The notes under the pieces: generated by a model
What the model saw: the letters and a program-made list of their open reading frames with translations, nothing else
Databases searched by the model: none
Told to the model about the DNA's origin: nothing
Shown here: one piece after another, positions 50,806 to 59,575 of the stretch
How positions within the stretch are numbered: position 1 is the stretch's first letter
How the letters are laid out: each line of letters starts with the position of its first letter
Program-made: the position numbers and the translations under genes
Source: JAKALD01 sp963817785
Lineage (GTDB): Bacteria; Pseudomonadota; Gammaproteobacteria; Burkholderiales; SG8-39
Length of the DNA stretch: 64,000 bases
Reading direction: 5' to 3'
Assembly (NCBI GenBank): GCA_963817785.1
Contig: CAWFPL010000008.1
Location: forward strand, 310,001-374,000

Positions 50806-51978
50806 CTACCCCTTCCTCCTCCACCCCGCCCCCACCCCCATCAACACCGCGCCCACGAACACGGCCCCGGCCGCCAGCTCGAGCGCCAGGGTGAAATTTC
50901 CCGAGCGCGCCGCGAGCTCGCCCGCCAGCACCGGGCCGATGATCTGCCCGACGCTGAACGCCGCGGTGAGCAGGCCGATCATGCGCGTGGGGTTGTGCGG
51001 CGCGATCGCGCCGCCGAGGGAGACCGTCATCACCGCGATCCCGGCGAAGGTGCCGCCGAAGCCGAACGCCGCGGCGAGCGCGGCCCAGGGCGCGCCCGAG
51101 ACCACCGGCAGCACGATCGCCAGCGACAGCACGGCGTAGGCCGCGATCAGCGCGCTCACCAGGCCGGTGCGCCGGGACAGCGCCGTCCACAGCACCGCGG
51201 AGGGCGCGGCCGCGAGGCCGACCACGATCCACAGCCCTTCGGCGAGCGCGTGCAGCTCGGGCATCGCCTTCGCGATCGCGACCAGGAAGGTGCCGCTCAC
51301 CGCGTAGCCCGCGCCTTGCAGGAAGTACACCAGGTTGAGCAGCGGCGCCGGGAAGCGCTCGGCGCGCACCGCGCGCGCGCCGAGCGCGGCCGCGCTTTCC
51401 CCCGGCTCACGCGGGGCGAGCCACAACCAGCACGGCACGAACAGCGCGCAGCACAGAGCCGCGAGCGCGAGCCAGCCACCGCGCCAGCCGAGCGCGTCGC
51501 CGCCCGCCACGATGATCGTGCCCGATGCCGCGATGCCCACCCCGACCCCGGCGTAGATCCAGCCCATCCACGACTGGCGCCCGTGGCGCGCGAGCCGCTC
51601 GAGGATCAGCGCGGAGGACCAGACCAGGACGCCCGCGCTCGCCACGCCCGAGACGAAGCGCAGCACGGCCCAGTAGGCGAGGTCGGTGCCGAGCGCCATC
51701 GCGGCGGTCGTCGCGACGCTCGCCGCCAGGCAGGCGAACAGGCCCGGGCGCCGCAGCCGGGGCCGCGACAGCGCGGCGGCGCCGAACGCGCCGAGCAGGT
51801 AGCCGAGGTAGTTGATGCCGGCGAGGCGCCCCGCGACGTCGGCGCCGAAATGCGCCGCCTGCTGCATCGCCGGCAGCAGCGGCGTGTACGCGAAGCGCCC
51901 CACGCCCATGGCGATCGCGAGCGCGCACATGCCGGCGAACAGGGCGCGGACCAGCTGGGCGGTTTCGCTTCCCGTCAC
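50806..51978 (-). CDS. YbfB/YjiJ family MFS transporter
   Basis: A 390-residue MFS carrier with 12 hydrophobic segments. The N-terminal IAMGVGRFAYTPLLPAMQQA is the hallmark of the YbfB/YjiJ group, whose substrates are unknown. The start is GTG at 51978, overlapping the hslR stop as GTGA. The gene therefore belongs to the msrA-hslR-MFS run on the minus strand. Confidence 0.9.
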   Translation of the reverse strand: MTGSETAQLVRALFAGMCALAIAMGVGRFAYTPLLPAMQQAAHFGADVAGRLAGINYLGYLLGAFGAAALSRPRLRRPGLFACLAASVATTAAMALGTDLAYWAVLRFVSGVASAGVLVWSSALILERLARHGRQSWMGWIYAGVGVGIAASGTIIVAGGDALGWRGGWLALAALCCALFVPCWLWLAPREPGESAAALGARAVRAERFPAPLLNLVYFLQGAGYAVSGTFLVAIAKAMPELHALAEGLWIVVGLAAAPSAVLWTALSRRTGLVSALIAAYAVLSLAIVLPVVSGAPWAALAAAFGFGGTFAGIAVMTVSLGGAIAPHNPTRMIGLLTAAFSVGQIIGPVLAGELAARSGNFTLALELAAGAVFVGAVLMGVGAGWRRKG

Positions 51979-52343
51979 CAGCCGCGCAGCCGGTTGAGCT
52001 GGCGGCGGTCCTTCTTCTCCGGGCGGCCGCGGCGCGACGCCTCGGGCTCACGCATCAGCTTGTTCGCTTCGAGCTGCGCAACGCGCGCCGCGCGCGCCGC
52101 CTCGCTCTCCTCGTAGAGCAAGCGCGCCTGCGCGGCCGGGCCGCGCCGCTCGCTCAGCGCGACCACGGCGAGCTTCCAGCCGAGCCCGCCGATCGTGAGA
52201 TCCAGGCGGTCGCCGGGCTTGAGGTCCTTCGCGGGCTTGACGCGCTCGCCGTTCAGCCGCACGTGCCCGCCCTCGATCGCGGCCTGCGCCTGCGCGCGCG
52301 TCTTGTAGAAGCGCGCCGCCCACAGCCACTTGTCGATGCGCAT
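51975..52343 (-). CDS. hslR: Heat shock protein 15 / S4-domain RNA-binding protein
   Basis: A 122-residue protein with an S4 RNA-binding domain at about residues 1-60 (MRIDKWLWAARFYKTRAQAQ, GGHVRLNGERVKPAKDLKPG), followed by a basic tail (SRRGRPEKKDRRQLNRLRGW). Family members rescue stalled 50S subunits that carry nascent chains. It overlaps msrA by one base and the MFS gene by 4 bp. Confidence 0.93.
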   Translation of the reverse strand: MRIDKWLWAARFYKTRAQAQAAIEGGHVRLNGERVKPAKDLKPGDRLDLTIGGLGWKLAVVALSERRGPAAQARLLYEESEAARAARVAQLEANKLMREPEASRRGRPEKKDRRQLNRLRGW

Positions 52344-52999
52344 CAGGCCTGCGCCAGCACTCCGCTCGAGCACGACACGCCGGTGCCGCCCAGCCCGCAG
52401 TAGCCGCCCGGGTTCTTGCCGAGGTACTGCTGGTGGTAGTCCTCGGCGTAGTAGAACTCGGGCGCGGCGCGGATCTCGGTGGTGATCGCACCGTGGCCGG
52501 CGCGCGTCAGCGCCTCCTGGAAGCGCGCCCGCGATGCAGCCGCCGCCCTGGCCTGGGCTTCGCCGCAGGTGTAGATCGCCGAGCGGTACTGCGTGCCGAC
52601 GTCGTTGCCCTGGCGCATGCCCTGCGTCGGGTCGTGGCCCTCCCAGAACACCCTGAGCAGCTCGTCGTAGGACACGAGCTGCGGGTCGAACACCACCAGC
52701 ACCACCTCGGCGTGGTTGGTCATGCCGCTGCAGGCTTCCTCGTAGCTCGGGTTGGGCGTCGTGCCGCCGGCGTAGCCCACCGCGGTGGTGTACACGCCCG
52801 GGGTCTGCCAGAACTTGCGCTCGGCGCCCCAGAAGCAGCCCATGCCGAACACCGCCTGCTCGAGCCCTTCTGGAAACGGCGGCGTGAGCGGATGGCCGTT
52901 GACGAAATGCCGCTCGGGCACCGGCATCTTCCCGCGCCGCCCCGCCAGGGTGTGCTCGGCGGGCAGCAGCTGGGTGAGCTTCTTCATGAATCCGAACAT
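52343..52999 (-). CDS. msrA: Peptide methionine sulfoxide reductase MsrA
   Basis: Repairs methionine-S-sulfoxide. The 218-residue protein has the catalytic motif VFGMGCFWGAERKFWQ, the family stretch YAGGTTPNPSYEEACSG, and a C-terminal GGYCGLGGTGVSC with resolving cysteines. The N-terminal 45 residues (MFGFMKKLTQLLP and on) precede the core as in the longer enterobacterial-type MsrA. The ATG at 52999 was chosen over a GTG at 53023. Confidence 0.95.
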   Translation of the reverse strand: MFGFMKKLTQLLPAEHTLAGRRGKMPVPERHFVNGHPLTPPFPEGLEQAVFGMGCFWGAERKFWQTPGVYTTAVGYAGGTTPNPSYEEACSGMTNHAEVVLVVFDPQLVSYDELLRVFWEGHDPTQGMRQGNDVGTQYRSAIYTCGEAQARAAAASRARFQEALTRAGHGAITTEIRAAPEFYYAEDYHQQYLGKNPGGYCGLGGTGVSCSSGVLAQA

Positions 53000-53118
53000 G
53001 GCGTGACTCCTCGGGTTGCGCACGCGCCTTGGTCGCGCGAGCGCCGCAGATCCTGACGCGAGGATAGCACCGCGCGCCGCGCGTGCCGCGCGGCGTCGGC
53101 GCTACTGGACGCCCGGCC

Positions 53119-54342
53119 CTACGCCGCTGCGCTCGCGGCGCGCGCAGCCCTCACCCGGGGCGCGGTCTCCCTCACGGCGATCATCGCGCCCGCGACCACC
53201 ACCTGGCTCAGCACGGAGATCCACAGCGCCGCCGCCAGACCCAGGTGGTCGGCGATCGCGCCGGCGATGACCGGCATCAGGGTCGTGCCGACGATGACCG
53301 CGAAGAAATTGGTCATGCCCAGTGCCGCGCCGCGCAGCTCGTCGGACACCAGCTCGCTCACCGTCGTGGCCAGCACGATCGGCAAGGTCCCCCAGCCGAA
53401 GAAGCCGCTGATTCCCAGCAGCAGCCGCATCTCGCCGATACCGTGGTCAGCGCCGAGGTAAAACACGAGCGCGGCGGCGCTCAGCGGCGCGGCCAGGAAC
53501 ACCGTGCGCCGGCGGCCCCAGAAATCGGACAGCAGCGGCAACACGAGCTGGCCGGCAACGCCCGACAAGCCCCACACCGCTGCGATGCTGCCCGCCTCGA
53601 GCAGCGTGAAATGCCGCACCTTGGTCAGGAACAGGACGTTGAAGCCGATCGTCATCTGCAGCCAGGTGAGCACCGCGCAGCCGGCGATCGTGACGGCCAG
53701 CACCGACGGATCGCGCAGCAGCCGCGCGCCGGCACGCCACTGGATCGGGTGGCGCTCGGTGTGCGCCGGCGGTTCGCGCATCACGAAGAACAGCGCGACC
53801 AGCACCAGCAGGCTCGCCGCGCCGACGATGGGGAACGCCCAGCGCCAGCCCAGGTGCACGGTGATCGAGGTGATGATGAGCGCGCCCAGCCCCGCGCCGA
53901 TCAGCGTGTAGCCGGCGGCGAAAATGGCCTGGTTGAAGCCGCGCCGCTCGGGCGCCGACTCCTCGTTGATCGTGGCCTCCCCGACCGACCAGCCCACGCC
54001 GTCGCCGATGCCGAGCAGGTCGCGCACGACGAACATCGACAGGAAGTTCCACGCCGCGCCCATCGCGGCGGTCATCACGCAGGTGAAGGCCACCGCCGGC
54101 AGCAGCACCTTGCGCCGGCCGTAGCGGTCCGACAGCCAGCCGCCGATCCAGCTCGAGAACGCCCAGGTGACCGAGGTGCCGGAGATCAGCAGCCCGGCCT
54201 GCCACAGCGCCATGTGGAACTCGGGCACGATCTTCGGAAAGATGAACCCGATCCCGACCCGGTTCAGACCGACCGTGCCCCAGAACAGGACCAGCAACAC
54301 CAGGATGCGGTATTCGTAACTCTTCGAGCGCGGGCTTGCCAT
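53119..54342 (-). CDS. MFS transporter (sugar acid/aromatic acid type)
   Basis: A 407-residue carrier with 12 predicted helices. The motif GGWLSDRYGRRKVLLPAVAF is the MFS loop 2-3 signature, and IGDGVGWSVGEATINEESAP is typical of organic anion or aromatic acid:H+ symporters. The ATG at 54342 follows a strong GGGAGGAG site. Its upstream region contains a 39-bp segment that is nearly repeated ahead of the neighbouring TauD-like gene. That suggests co-regulation, and possibly uptake of the dioxygenase substrate. Confidence 0.88.
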   Translation of the reverse strand: MASPRSKSYEYRILVLLVLFWGTVGLNRVGIGFIFPKIVPEFHMALWQAGLLISGTSVTWAFSSWIGGWLSDRYGRRKVLLPAVAFTCVMTAAMGAAWNFLSMFVVRDLLGIGDGVGWSVGEATINEESAPERRGFNQAIFAAGYTLIGAGLGALIITSITVHLGWRWAFPIVGAASLLVLVALFFVMREPPAHTERHPIQWRAGARLLRDPSVLAVTIAGCAVLTWLQMTIGFNVLFLTKVRHFTLLEAGSIAAVWGLSGVAGQLVLPLLSDFWGRRRTVFLAAPLSAAALVFYLGADHGIGEMRLLLGISGFFGWGTLPIVLATTVSELVSDELRGAALGMTNFFAVIVGTTLMPVIAGAIADHLGLAAALWISVLSQVVVAGAMIAVRETAPRVRAARAASAAA

Positions 54343-54471
54343 CGGATGCTCCTCCCTTTGTGTGTCCTCAACGAACGCTGACAAACGCGTCAGCCCTCAC
54401 CATCCGTGCCATCCGGATTGTTGTGGTTGCAGTGTAGCCGCCCGAGCCTGGTCGCGTCGCGCCTTATGGTT

Positions 54472-54510
54472 GTCAGCGTCAACGACTTCAGCGGAGCGGA
54501 ACCGCGCGCC
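54472..54510 (-). promoter_or_regulatory. Shared promoter-region repeat, copy A (upstream of the MFS gene)
   Basis: This 39-bp segment matches 55514-55552 at 32 of 39 positions, in the same orientation. On the minus strand it contains GTCGTTGACGCTGAC, including a -35-like TTGACG. It lies 130 bp ahead of the MFS start and touches the tauD stop codon. See copy B. Confidence 0.5.
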
Positions 54511-55472
54511 TAGCCGCGCTCGAACGCTCGCACCGGGCGCTTGCCCCGGGCCGCAGGGGTCGGCGCGACCGCCTCGGTCCCGGCCTCCGGCACGTACGCC
54601 CCGCTCACGCCGATCGGCGCGTCGCCCTGCACGGTCACCCGCTCCATGGTGCGCCGCTGCGGGTAGTAATCGTGCGGCGCGTAGTGCTGGACCGAGCGGT
54701 TGTCCCACATGACCACGGTGTCGGGCTGCCAGCGCACCCGCAGCTGGTACTCGGGCACGTGGGCCTGCGCGTACAGGAACTGCAGGACGGTGCGGCTCTC
54801 GTCCTCCTTCAGGCCGCGGATGCGCACCGTGAACTGGGGATTCACGTTGAGGATGCGCCGGCCGCTCACCGGATGCACGCGCACCACCGGGTGCCATGGA
54901 TTGGGATACTCGTCCTCGAGGCGGCGCAGCGTGCGCCGATCCTCCGGCGAGTCGCCGAACAGCGTGCGGAAGGGCTTGAAATCGTGCAGCGCCTCGAGGC
55001 CGTGGAGGTACTGCTTCATGCGCTCGCTCAGGCCGCGATAGGCCGCGGTCATGCTCGCGAACAGCGTGTCGCCTCCGACCTGGGGCACCACCCTGGCGCG
55101 CAGCACCGTGCCCATCGGCGGCGCCGCGCGAAAGGTCTCGTCGGAGTGCCAGCAGTCGGTGAGCGCCGGCGGATTGTCGGCCGAGTAGTCGAGCACGATG
55201 ACTTCCGGCTTGTCCTCCCGGTTGGGCGAGAACGGATGGATCGACAGCTCGCCGAAGCGGCGCGCGAACGCCATCTGCTGCTCGAGGGTGATGGCCTGGC
55301 CGCGCAGCACGATCACCTCGTGCTTCACCAGCGCGTCGTGCACCACCCGGAACTCGGCCTCCGACAGGGAGCGCCCCAGGTCGAGCCCGCGGATCTCGGC
55401 GCCGATGTGGCCGTTGATCGGCAGCACGTGCGGCTGCGCCGCGGCCGCAGCCGGAAAACCTTGTTCGGGCAT
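54510..55472 (-). CDS. TauD/TfdA family 2-oxoglutarate-dependent dioxygenase
   Basis: A 320-residue Fe(II)/2-oxoglutarate dioxygenase. The iron ligands are in WHSDETF (His-x-Asp) and in the C-terminal segment MWDNRSVQHYAPHDY; the arginine for 2-oxoglutarate is in YYPQRRTMERVTVQGD. These enzymes hydroxylate compounds such as taurine, alkylsulfates or phenoxyacetates, releasing sulfite or acid. No sulfonate ABC genes are nearby; an MFS gene is downstream. The substrate is unknown. Confidence 0.92.
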   Translation of the reverse strand: MPEQGFPAAAAAQPHVLPINGHIGAEIRGLDLGRSLSEAEFRVVHDALVKHEVIVLRGQAITLEQQMAFARRFGELSIHPFSPNREDKPEVIVLDYSADNPPALTDCWHSDETFRAAPPMGTVLRARVVPQVGGDTLFASMTAAYRGLSERMKQYLHGLEALHDFKPFRTLFGDSPEDRRTLRRLEDEYPNPWHPVVRVHPVSGRRILNVNPQFTVRIRGLKEDESRTVLQFLYAQAHVPEYQLRVRWQPDTVVMWDNRSVQHYAPHDYYPQRRTMERVTVQGDAPIGVSGAYVPEAGTEAVAPTPAARGKRPVRAFERG

Positions 55473-55513
55473 GGTGAGCCTCCTGCCGCGTTTTAAACCC
55501 CCGGCAGGTAGTG

Positions 55514-55552
55514 GTCAATGTCAACGAGTTCGGCAGAGCGAAACGGCGCGCC
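55514..55552 (-). promoter_or_regulatory. Shared promoter-region repeat, copy B (upstream of tauD-like gene)
   Basis: On the minus strand this contains CTCGTTGACATTGACC with a perfect -35 TTGACA; a weak TTTAAA lies about 21 bp downstream, ahead of tauD. It matches copy A at 32 of 39 bases. It also lies in the divergent region to panE, 47 bp from that start. A common regulator site is the simplest explanation. Confidence 0.5.
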
Positions 55553-55598
55553 GCGGCCTAGTAGAATGGCGCCTGCGCCACTCTCACACTGACTCGCG

Positions 55599-56582
55599 AT
55601 GAAAGTCTGCATCTACGGCGCCGGCTCGATCGGCGGATTGATGGCCGCCTGGCTGGCCGAAGCGGGGGTGGACGTTGCCGTGGTGGCGCGCGGCGCGCAG
55701 CTCGAGGCGATCCGCCGCGCCGGCCTGCGCATCCGCAGCCGCACCGCCGGCACCACGCTCACCACGCATCCGCACGTCGCGAGCGATCCGCGCCGGCTCG
55801 GCCCGCAGGACTGCGTCATCGTCACGGTCAAGGGCCAGAGCCTGCCGCAAGTCGCCGCCGCGATCGGGCCGCTGCTCGGCCCGGACACCTCGATCGTCAC
55901 CGCGATGAACGGCGTGCCGTGGTGGTTCTTCGACCGCCTGGCCTACGGCGAAGGCAAGCTCAGGCTGGAAAGCCTCGACCCGGGCGGGGCGCTCGCGCGC
56001 GCCATGCCCACCGAGCGCATCGTGGGCTGCGTCATCCATCTCGCGGCATCGATGGTCGAGCCGGGCCTCATCAGCCACAACCACGGCAACCGGCTGATCC
56101 TCGGCGAGCCCGGCGGCCGCAACGGCGTGCGCACGCAGCGCCTCGCCGAAGCGCTCGGCCGCGCCGGCTTCGAGTGCCTGGTGAGCCACCACATCGAGAA
56201 GGACTTCTGGGTGAAGCTGCTGGGCAACGTGAGCTTCAATCCGGTCTCGGCGCTCACCCTCTCCACCGCCGACCGGCTGATCGCCGACCCGCAGGTCAAG
56301 TCCTACATGGTGGCGATCATGCGCGAAGTGCTCGCGATCGGCCGCGCTGTCGGCGTGGATGCCGACATCGACCCCGAGGCGCGCATCGACATGGCGCGCG
56401 CGCTCGGCCCGTTCAAGACCTCGATGCTGCAGGACATGGAGGCCGGCAAGGCGCTCGAAATCGACGGGCTGCTCGCCGGCACCCTGGAAATCGCGCGCCA
56501 GGCCGGCGTCGCCGCGCCGTTCACCGAAAGCCTCTACGGCCTGATCCGGCTGCGCGCCGGCGCGAGCGGCCAGTATCGGTGA
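55599..56582 (+). CDS. panE: Ketopantoate reductase family protein
   Basis: A 327-residue NADPH-dependent reductase of the PanE/ApbA family, which reduces 2-dehydropantoate to pantoate. It has the N-terminal GAGSIGGLMAAWLAEAG and the catalytic-lysine region EKDFWVKLLGNVSFNPVSAL, then DIDPEARIDMARALGPFKTS and the family end. Genomes often have several paralogs with other 2-oxoacid substrates, so the symbol is provisional. The stop overlaps a possible GTG start of dusA. Confidence 0.85.
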   Translation: MKVCIYGAGSIGGLMAAWLAEAGVDVAVVARGAQLEAIRRAGLRIRSRTAGTTLTTHPHVASDPRRLGPQDCVIVTVKGQSLPQVAAAIGPLLGPDTSIVTAMNGVPWWFFDRLAYGEGKLRLESLDPGGALARAMPTERIVGCVIHLAASMVEPGLISHNHGNRLILGEPGGRNGVRTQRLAEALGRAGFECLVSHHIEKDFWVKLLGNVSFNPVSALTLSTADRLIADPQVKSYMVAIMREVLAIGRAVGVDADIDPEARIDMARALGPFKTSMLQDMEAGKALEIDGLLAGTLEIARQAGVAAPFTESLYGLIRLRAGASGQYR

Positions 56583-56605
56583 CGCCTACGCCGCAGGCGC
56601 GTCCG

Positions 56606-57583
<978 letters not shown>

Positions 57584-57589
57584 GCTTCA

Positions 57590-57680
57590 TAGTGGGTTAG
57601 CTTCGCTTTTACCCCGATCTCCTGTTTTGGCGAATTTCGCCGCCCGCGGCGAAATTCGCAAAAACAGGAGACCCTGAAGC
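57590..57680 (-). repeat. Palindromic repeat family, copy 3 (inverted)
   Basis: Arms 57618-57643 and 57646-57671 pair at 25 of 26 positions around a 2-nt loop. Read on the minus strand, the core (TCTCCTGTTTTTGCGAATTT) and the flank GGAGATCGGGGTAAAAGC match copies 1 and 2. It lies between dusA and the aldolase gene. The inverted orientation and 6.9-kb distance exclude simple tandem duplication. Confidence 0.8.
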
Positions 57681-57772
57681 GGTCGCAACTCACTACCCCC
57701 CATTTCACTCCCCCCGCTCCCCCTCCCCCCGCCCGGCGTATCATCCCCAGACCTCTCCCGAAGGATCCCGCC

Positions 57773-58555
57773 ATGACCGTCAAGCTCAAGTCCGTGAACA
57801 CCTCCTCCGTGCGCGACCGCGTGAGCGACGCCGAGTGGCAGGTGCGCGTCGATCTCGCCGCCGCCTACCAGCTCGCGGCGCTGTTCAAGTGGACCGACCT
57901 CATCTACACGCACTTCTCGGCGCGCGTGCCGGGCGGCGAGGATTTCCTGATCAATCCCTACGGGCTCATGTTCGACGAGATCACCGCGTCGAACCTGGTG
58001 AAGATCGACGCCGGCGGCAAGGTGCTCGACGACCCGAGCGGCGCCGGCTACAACGAGGCCGGCTTCGTCATCCACGGCTGCGTGCACGAGGCGCGCCCTG
58101 AGATCAACTGCGTGATCCACACTCACACGCGGGCCGGGGTGGCGGTGTCGGCGCAGAAATGCGGCCTGCTGCCGATCAGCCAGCACGCCATGTTCGCGTA
58201 CGGCATGCTGACTTACCACGACTACGAGGGGATCGCGCTCGAGCTGGATGAGCGCACGCGCCTGGCGCGCGACCTCGGCAAGACCTCCAGGGCGATGATT
58301 TTGCGGAACCACGGCCTGCTCGCGCTCGGCACCACCGTGCGCGAGGCCTTCGAGACCATGTACTACCTCGACACCGCCTGCCAGATCCAGATCGACGCGC
58401 TCGCCGGCGGGCGGGTCGAGGTCGGGCTCATCTCCGAGCCGGCGGCGCAGAAGGCCTTCGAGCAGTTCCAGCGTCCGAACCGCGACGCGGCGAAAAAGGA
58501 CTGGCCGGCGCTGCTGCGGCTGCTGGAGAGGAAAGGGATTCGCTACCGCGACTGA
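57773..58555 (+). CDS. Class II aldolase/adducin family protein
   Basis: A 260-residue metal-dependent aldolase-like protein. The zinc ligands are in VIHTHTRAGVAVSAQ and in the C-terminal RNHGLLALGTTVREAF; the phosphate-binding-type segment THFSARVPGGEDFLINPYGL is also present. Family members cleave sugar phosphates such as fuculose-1-phosphate, but this longer adducin-like branch is mostly uncharacterised. It stands alone between a repeat and a convergent hydrolase gene. Confidence 0.88.
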   Translation: MTVKLKSVNTSSVRDRVSDAEWQVRVDLAAAYQLAALFKWTDLIYTHFSARVPGGEDFLINPYGLMFDEITASNLVKIDAGGKVLDDPSGAGYNEAGFVIHGCVHEARPEINCVIHTHTRAGVAVSAQKCGLLPISQHAMFAYGMLTYHDYEGIALELDERTRLARDLGKTSRAMILRNHGLLALGTTVREAFETMYYLDTACQIQIDALAGGRVEVGLISEPAAQKAFEQFQRPNRDAAKKDWPALLRLLERKGIRYRD

Positions 58556-58565
58556 GCGGCGCGCC

Positions 58566-59378
58566 TCAGGTTCCCAGGTACTTCCGCAGCCACTCGCGCG
58601 TCCGCTTCCAGGCGTCGCGAGTCGCCGCTTCGTCGTACTGGTAGATGTAGCCGTCGCGCGACACGGTCCCCTGCATGAACGCCGGTGCGCCGCGGTCGAA
58701 GCGGTGATAGGCGCCGGGATACACCACCAGCTTTACCGTTTTTCCTGCCGCTTTGAGCGCCGCTTCCATGTCGCGCGCGATCGCCACCGGGACTTCATTG
58801 TCGCTGGCGCCGTGCAGCATGAGCACCGGCGCGCTCACCTGCGCGGCGACGTCGACCGGCATCTTGATGGAAGGCGGGAAATGGATGCCCTTCGCCTTGC
58901 GCAGGTCGTAGTCGCCGTAATAGACGACCACCGCTTTCACGTTCGGGTTGAGCGCTGACACCAGGATGCCGTGCGCCCCGAGCGAGAAGCCCACGATCCC
59001 GACCGGCTTGCCGCCGACCTCCGGCCGCGCCTTCAGCTCATCGACCACGTGCGCGATCTCATGGTCGATCGCCGGCGACCAGAGTTTCCGGTTGCCGACC
59101 ACGTCGAGGTAGTTCAGCGCAACCGCGACGTAGCCTTCGCCGGCGAGCGCCTTCGCGTACTCCTCGTCCGCCGGCTCGAACTTGCCCCTCCCCTTGGTGT
59201 GCAGCTCGATCACCGCGGGCGCGGGGGTCTTGGCCGGCACGAACATGACCCCCGAGAGCGTCCCGCCCGTCACGTCGAAGGTCACCGGCTGTCCGGCCGG
59301 TGGCGCCGCGTGCGCGGAGCAAGCCGCGGCCAGAGCCCACGCCGCGCTCAGCCGCGCGAGCTTGCCGCTTGTGCTCAT
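58566..59378 (-). CDS. Exported dienelactone hydrolase-like alpha/beta hydrolase
   Basis: A 270-residue alpha/beta hydrolase with an N-terminal signal peptide (LARLSAAWALAAACSAHAAP, cleavage near residue 25). The nucleophile is Ser in VGFSLGAHG, the acid in MLHGASDNEVP and the histidine in PGAYHRFDRG. It resembles dienelactone hydrolase proteins, which normally have Cys as nucleophile; here Ser replaces it. Periplasmic location is inferred. Its promoter region has been occupied by IS110-related DNA. Confidence 0.87.
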   Translation of the reverse strand: MSTSGKLARLSAAWALAAACSAHAAPPAGQPVTFDVTGGTLSGVMFVPAKTPAPAVIELHTKGRGKFEPADEEYAKALAGEGYVAVALNYLDVVGNRKLWSPAIDHEIAHVVDELKARPEVGGKPVGIVGFSLGAHGILVSALNPNVKAVVVYYGDYDLRKAKGIHFPPSIKMPVDVAAQVSAPVLMLHGASDNEVPVAIARDMEAALKAAGKTVKLVVYPGAYHRFDRGAPAFMQGTVSRDGYIYQYDEAATRDAWKRTREWLRKYLGT

Positions 59379-59394
59379 CAGGCAACCTCCCGGT

Positions 59395-59575
59395 ATTTGA
59401 GGGGCGTCGAGTCACCTCGATGCAGGGTTGTCGACCGGGCTTGGTTGTGGACAACGCGCTGGCCCTCCAACAGGCCATGAAGCGTGTTGTCCACAACTGC
59501 GAAGCACCCGGTGGGCAACCCGTGTTCAGCGCCTGAACCGTGTATCTGTGCGGCATTGACGCCGCCAAGGAGAAC
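59395..59575 (+). mobile_element. Remnant leader and first codons of an IS110-type element
   Basis: At 59540 the GTG-started frame VYLCGIDAAKENRR matches the N-terminus of IS110 transposases (YxCGIDxAKE with the first catalytic Asp), then runs into stops. In front of it (59444-59497) is a 17-bp stem with one mismatch and a 20-nt loop (GTTGTGGACAAC arms), as expected for a structured leader. The downstream part is replaced by the element that follows. The ends are not certain. Confidence 0.45.
59444..59497. other. Long inverted repeat in the IS110 leader region
   Basis: Arms 59444-59460 and 59481-59497 pair at 16 of 17 positions. The loop contains a smaller GGCC/GGCC stem. It lies between the hydrolase promoter region and the transposase. 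It could be a transcript structure of a bridge RNA type or a recombination site. Confidence 0.6.

Noticed and set aside
50462..51139. Small frames across the palindromic repeats behind livF
   Set aside because: They follow the repeat sequence and differ between copies in frame; no ribosome-binding site.
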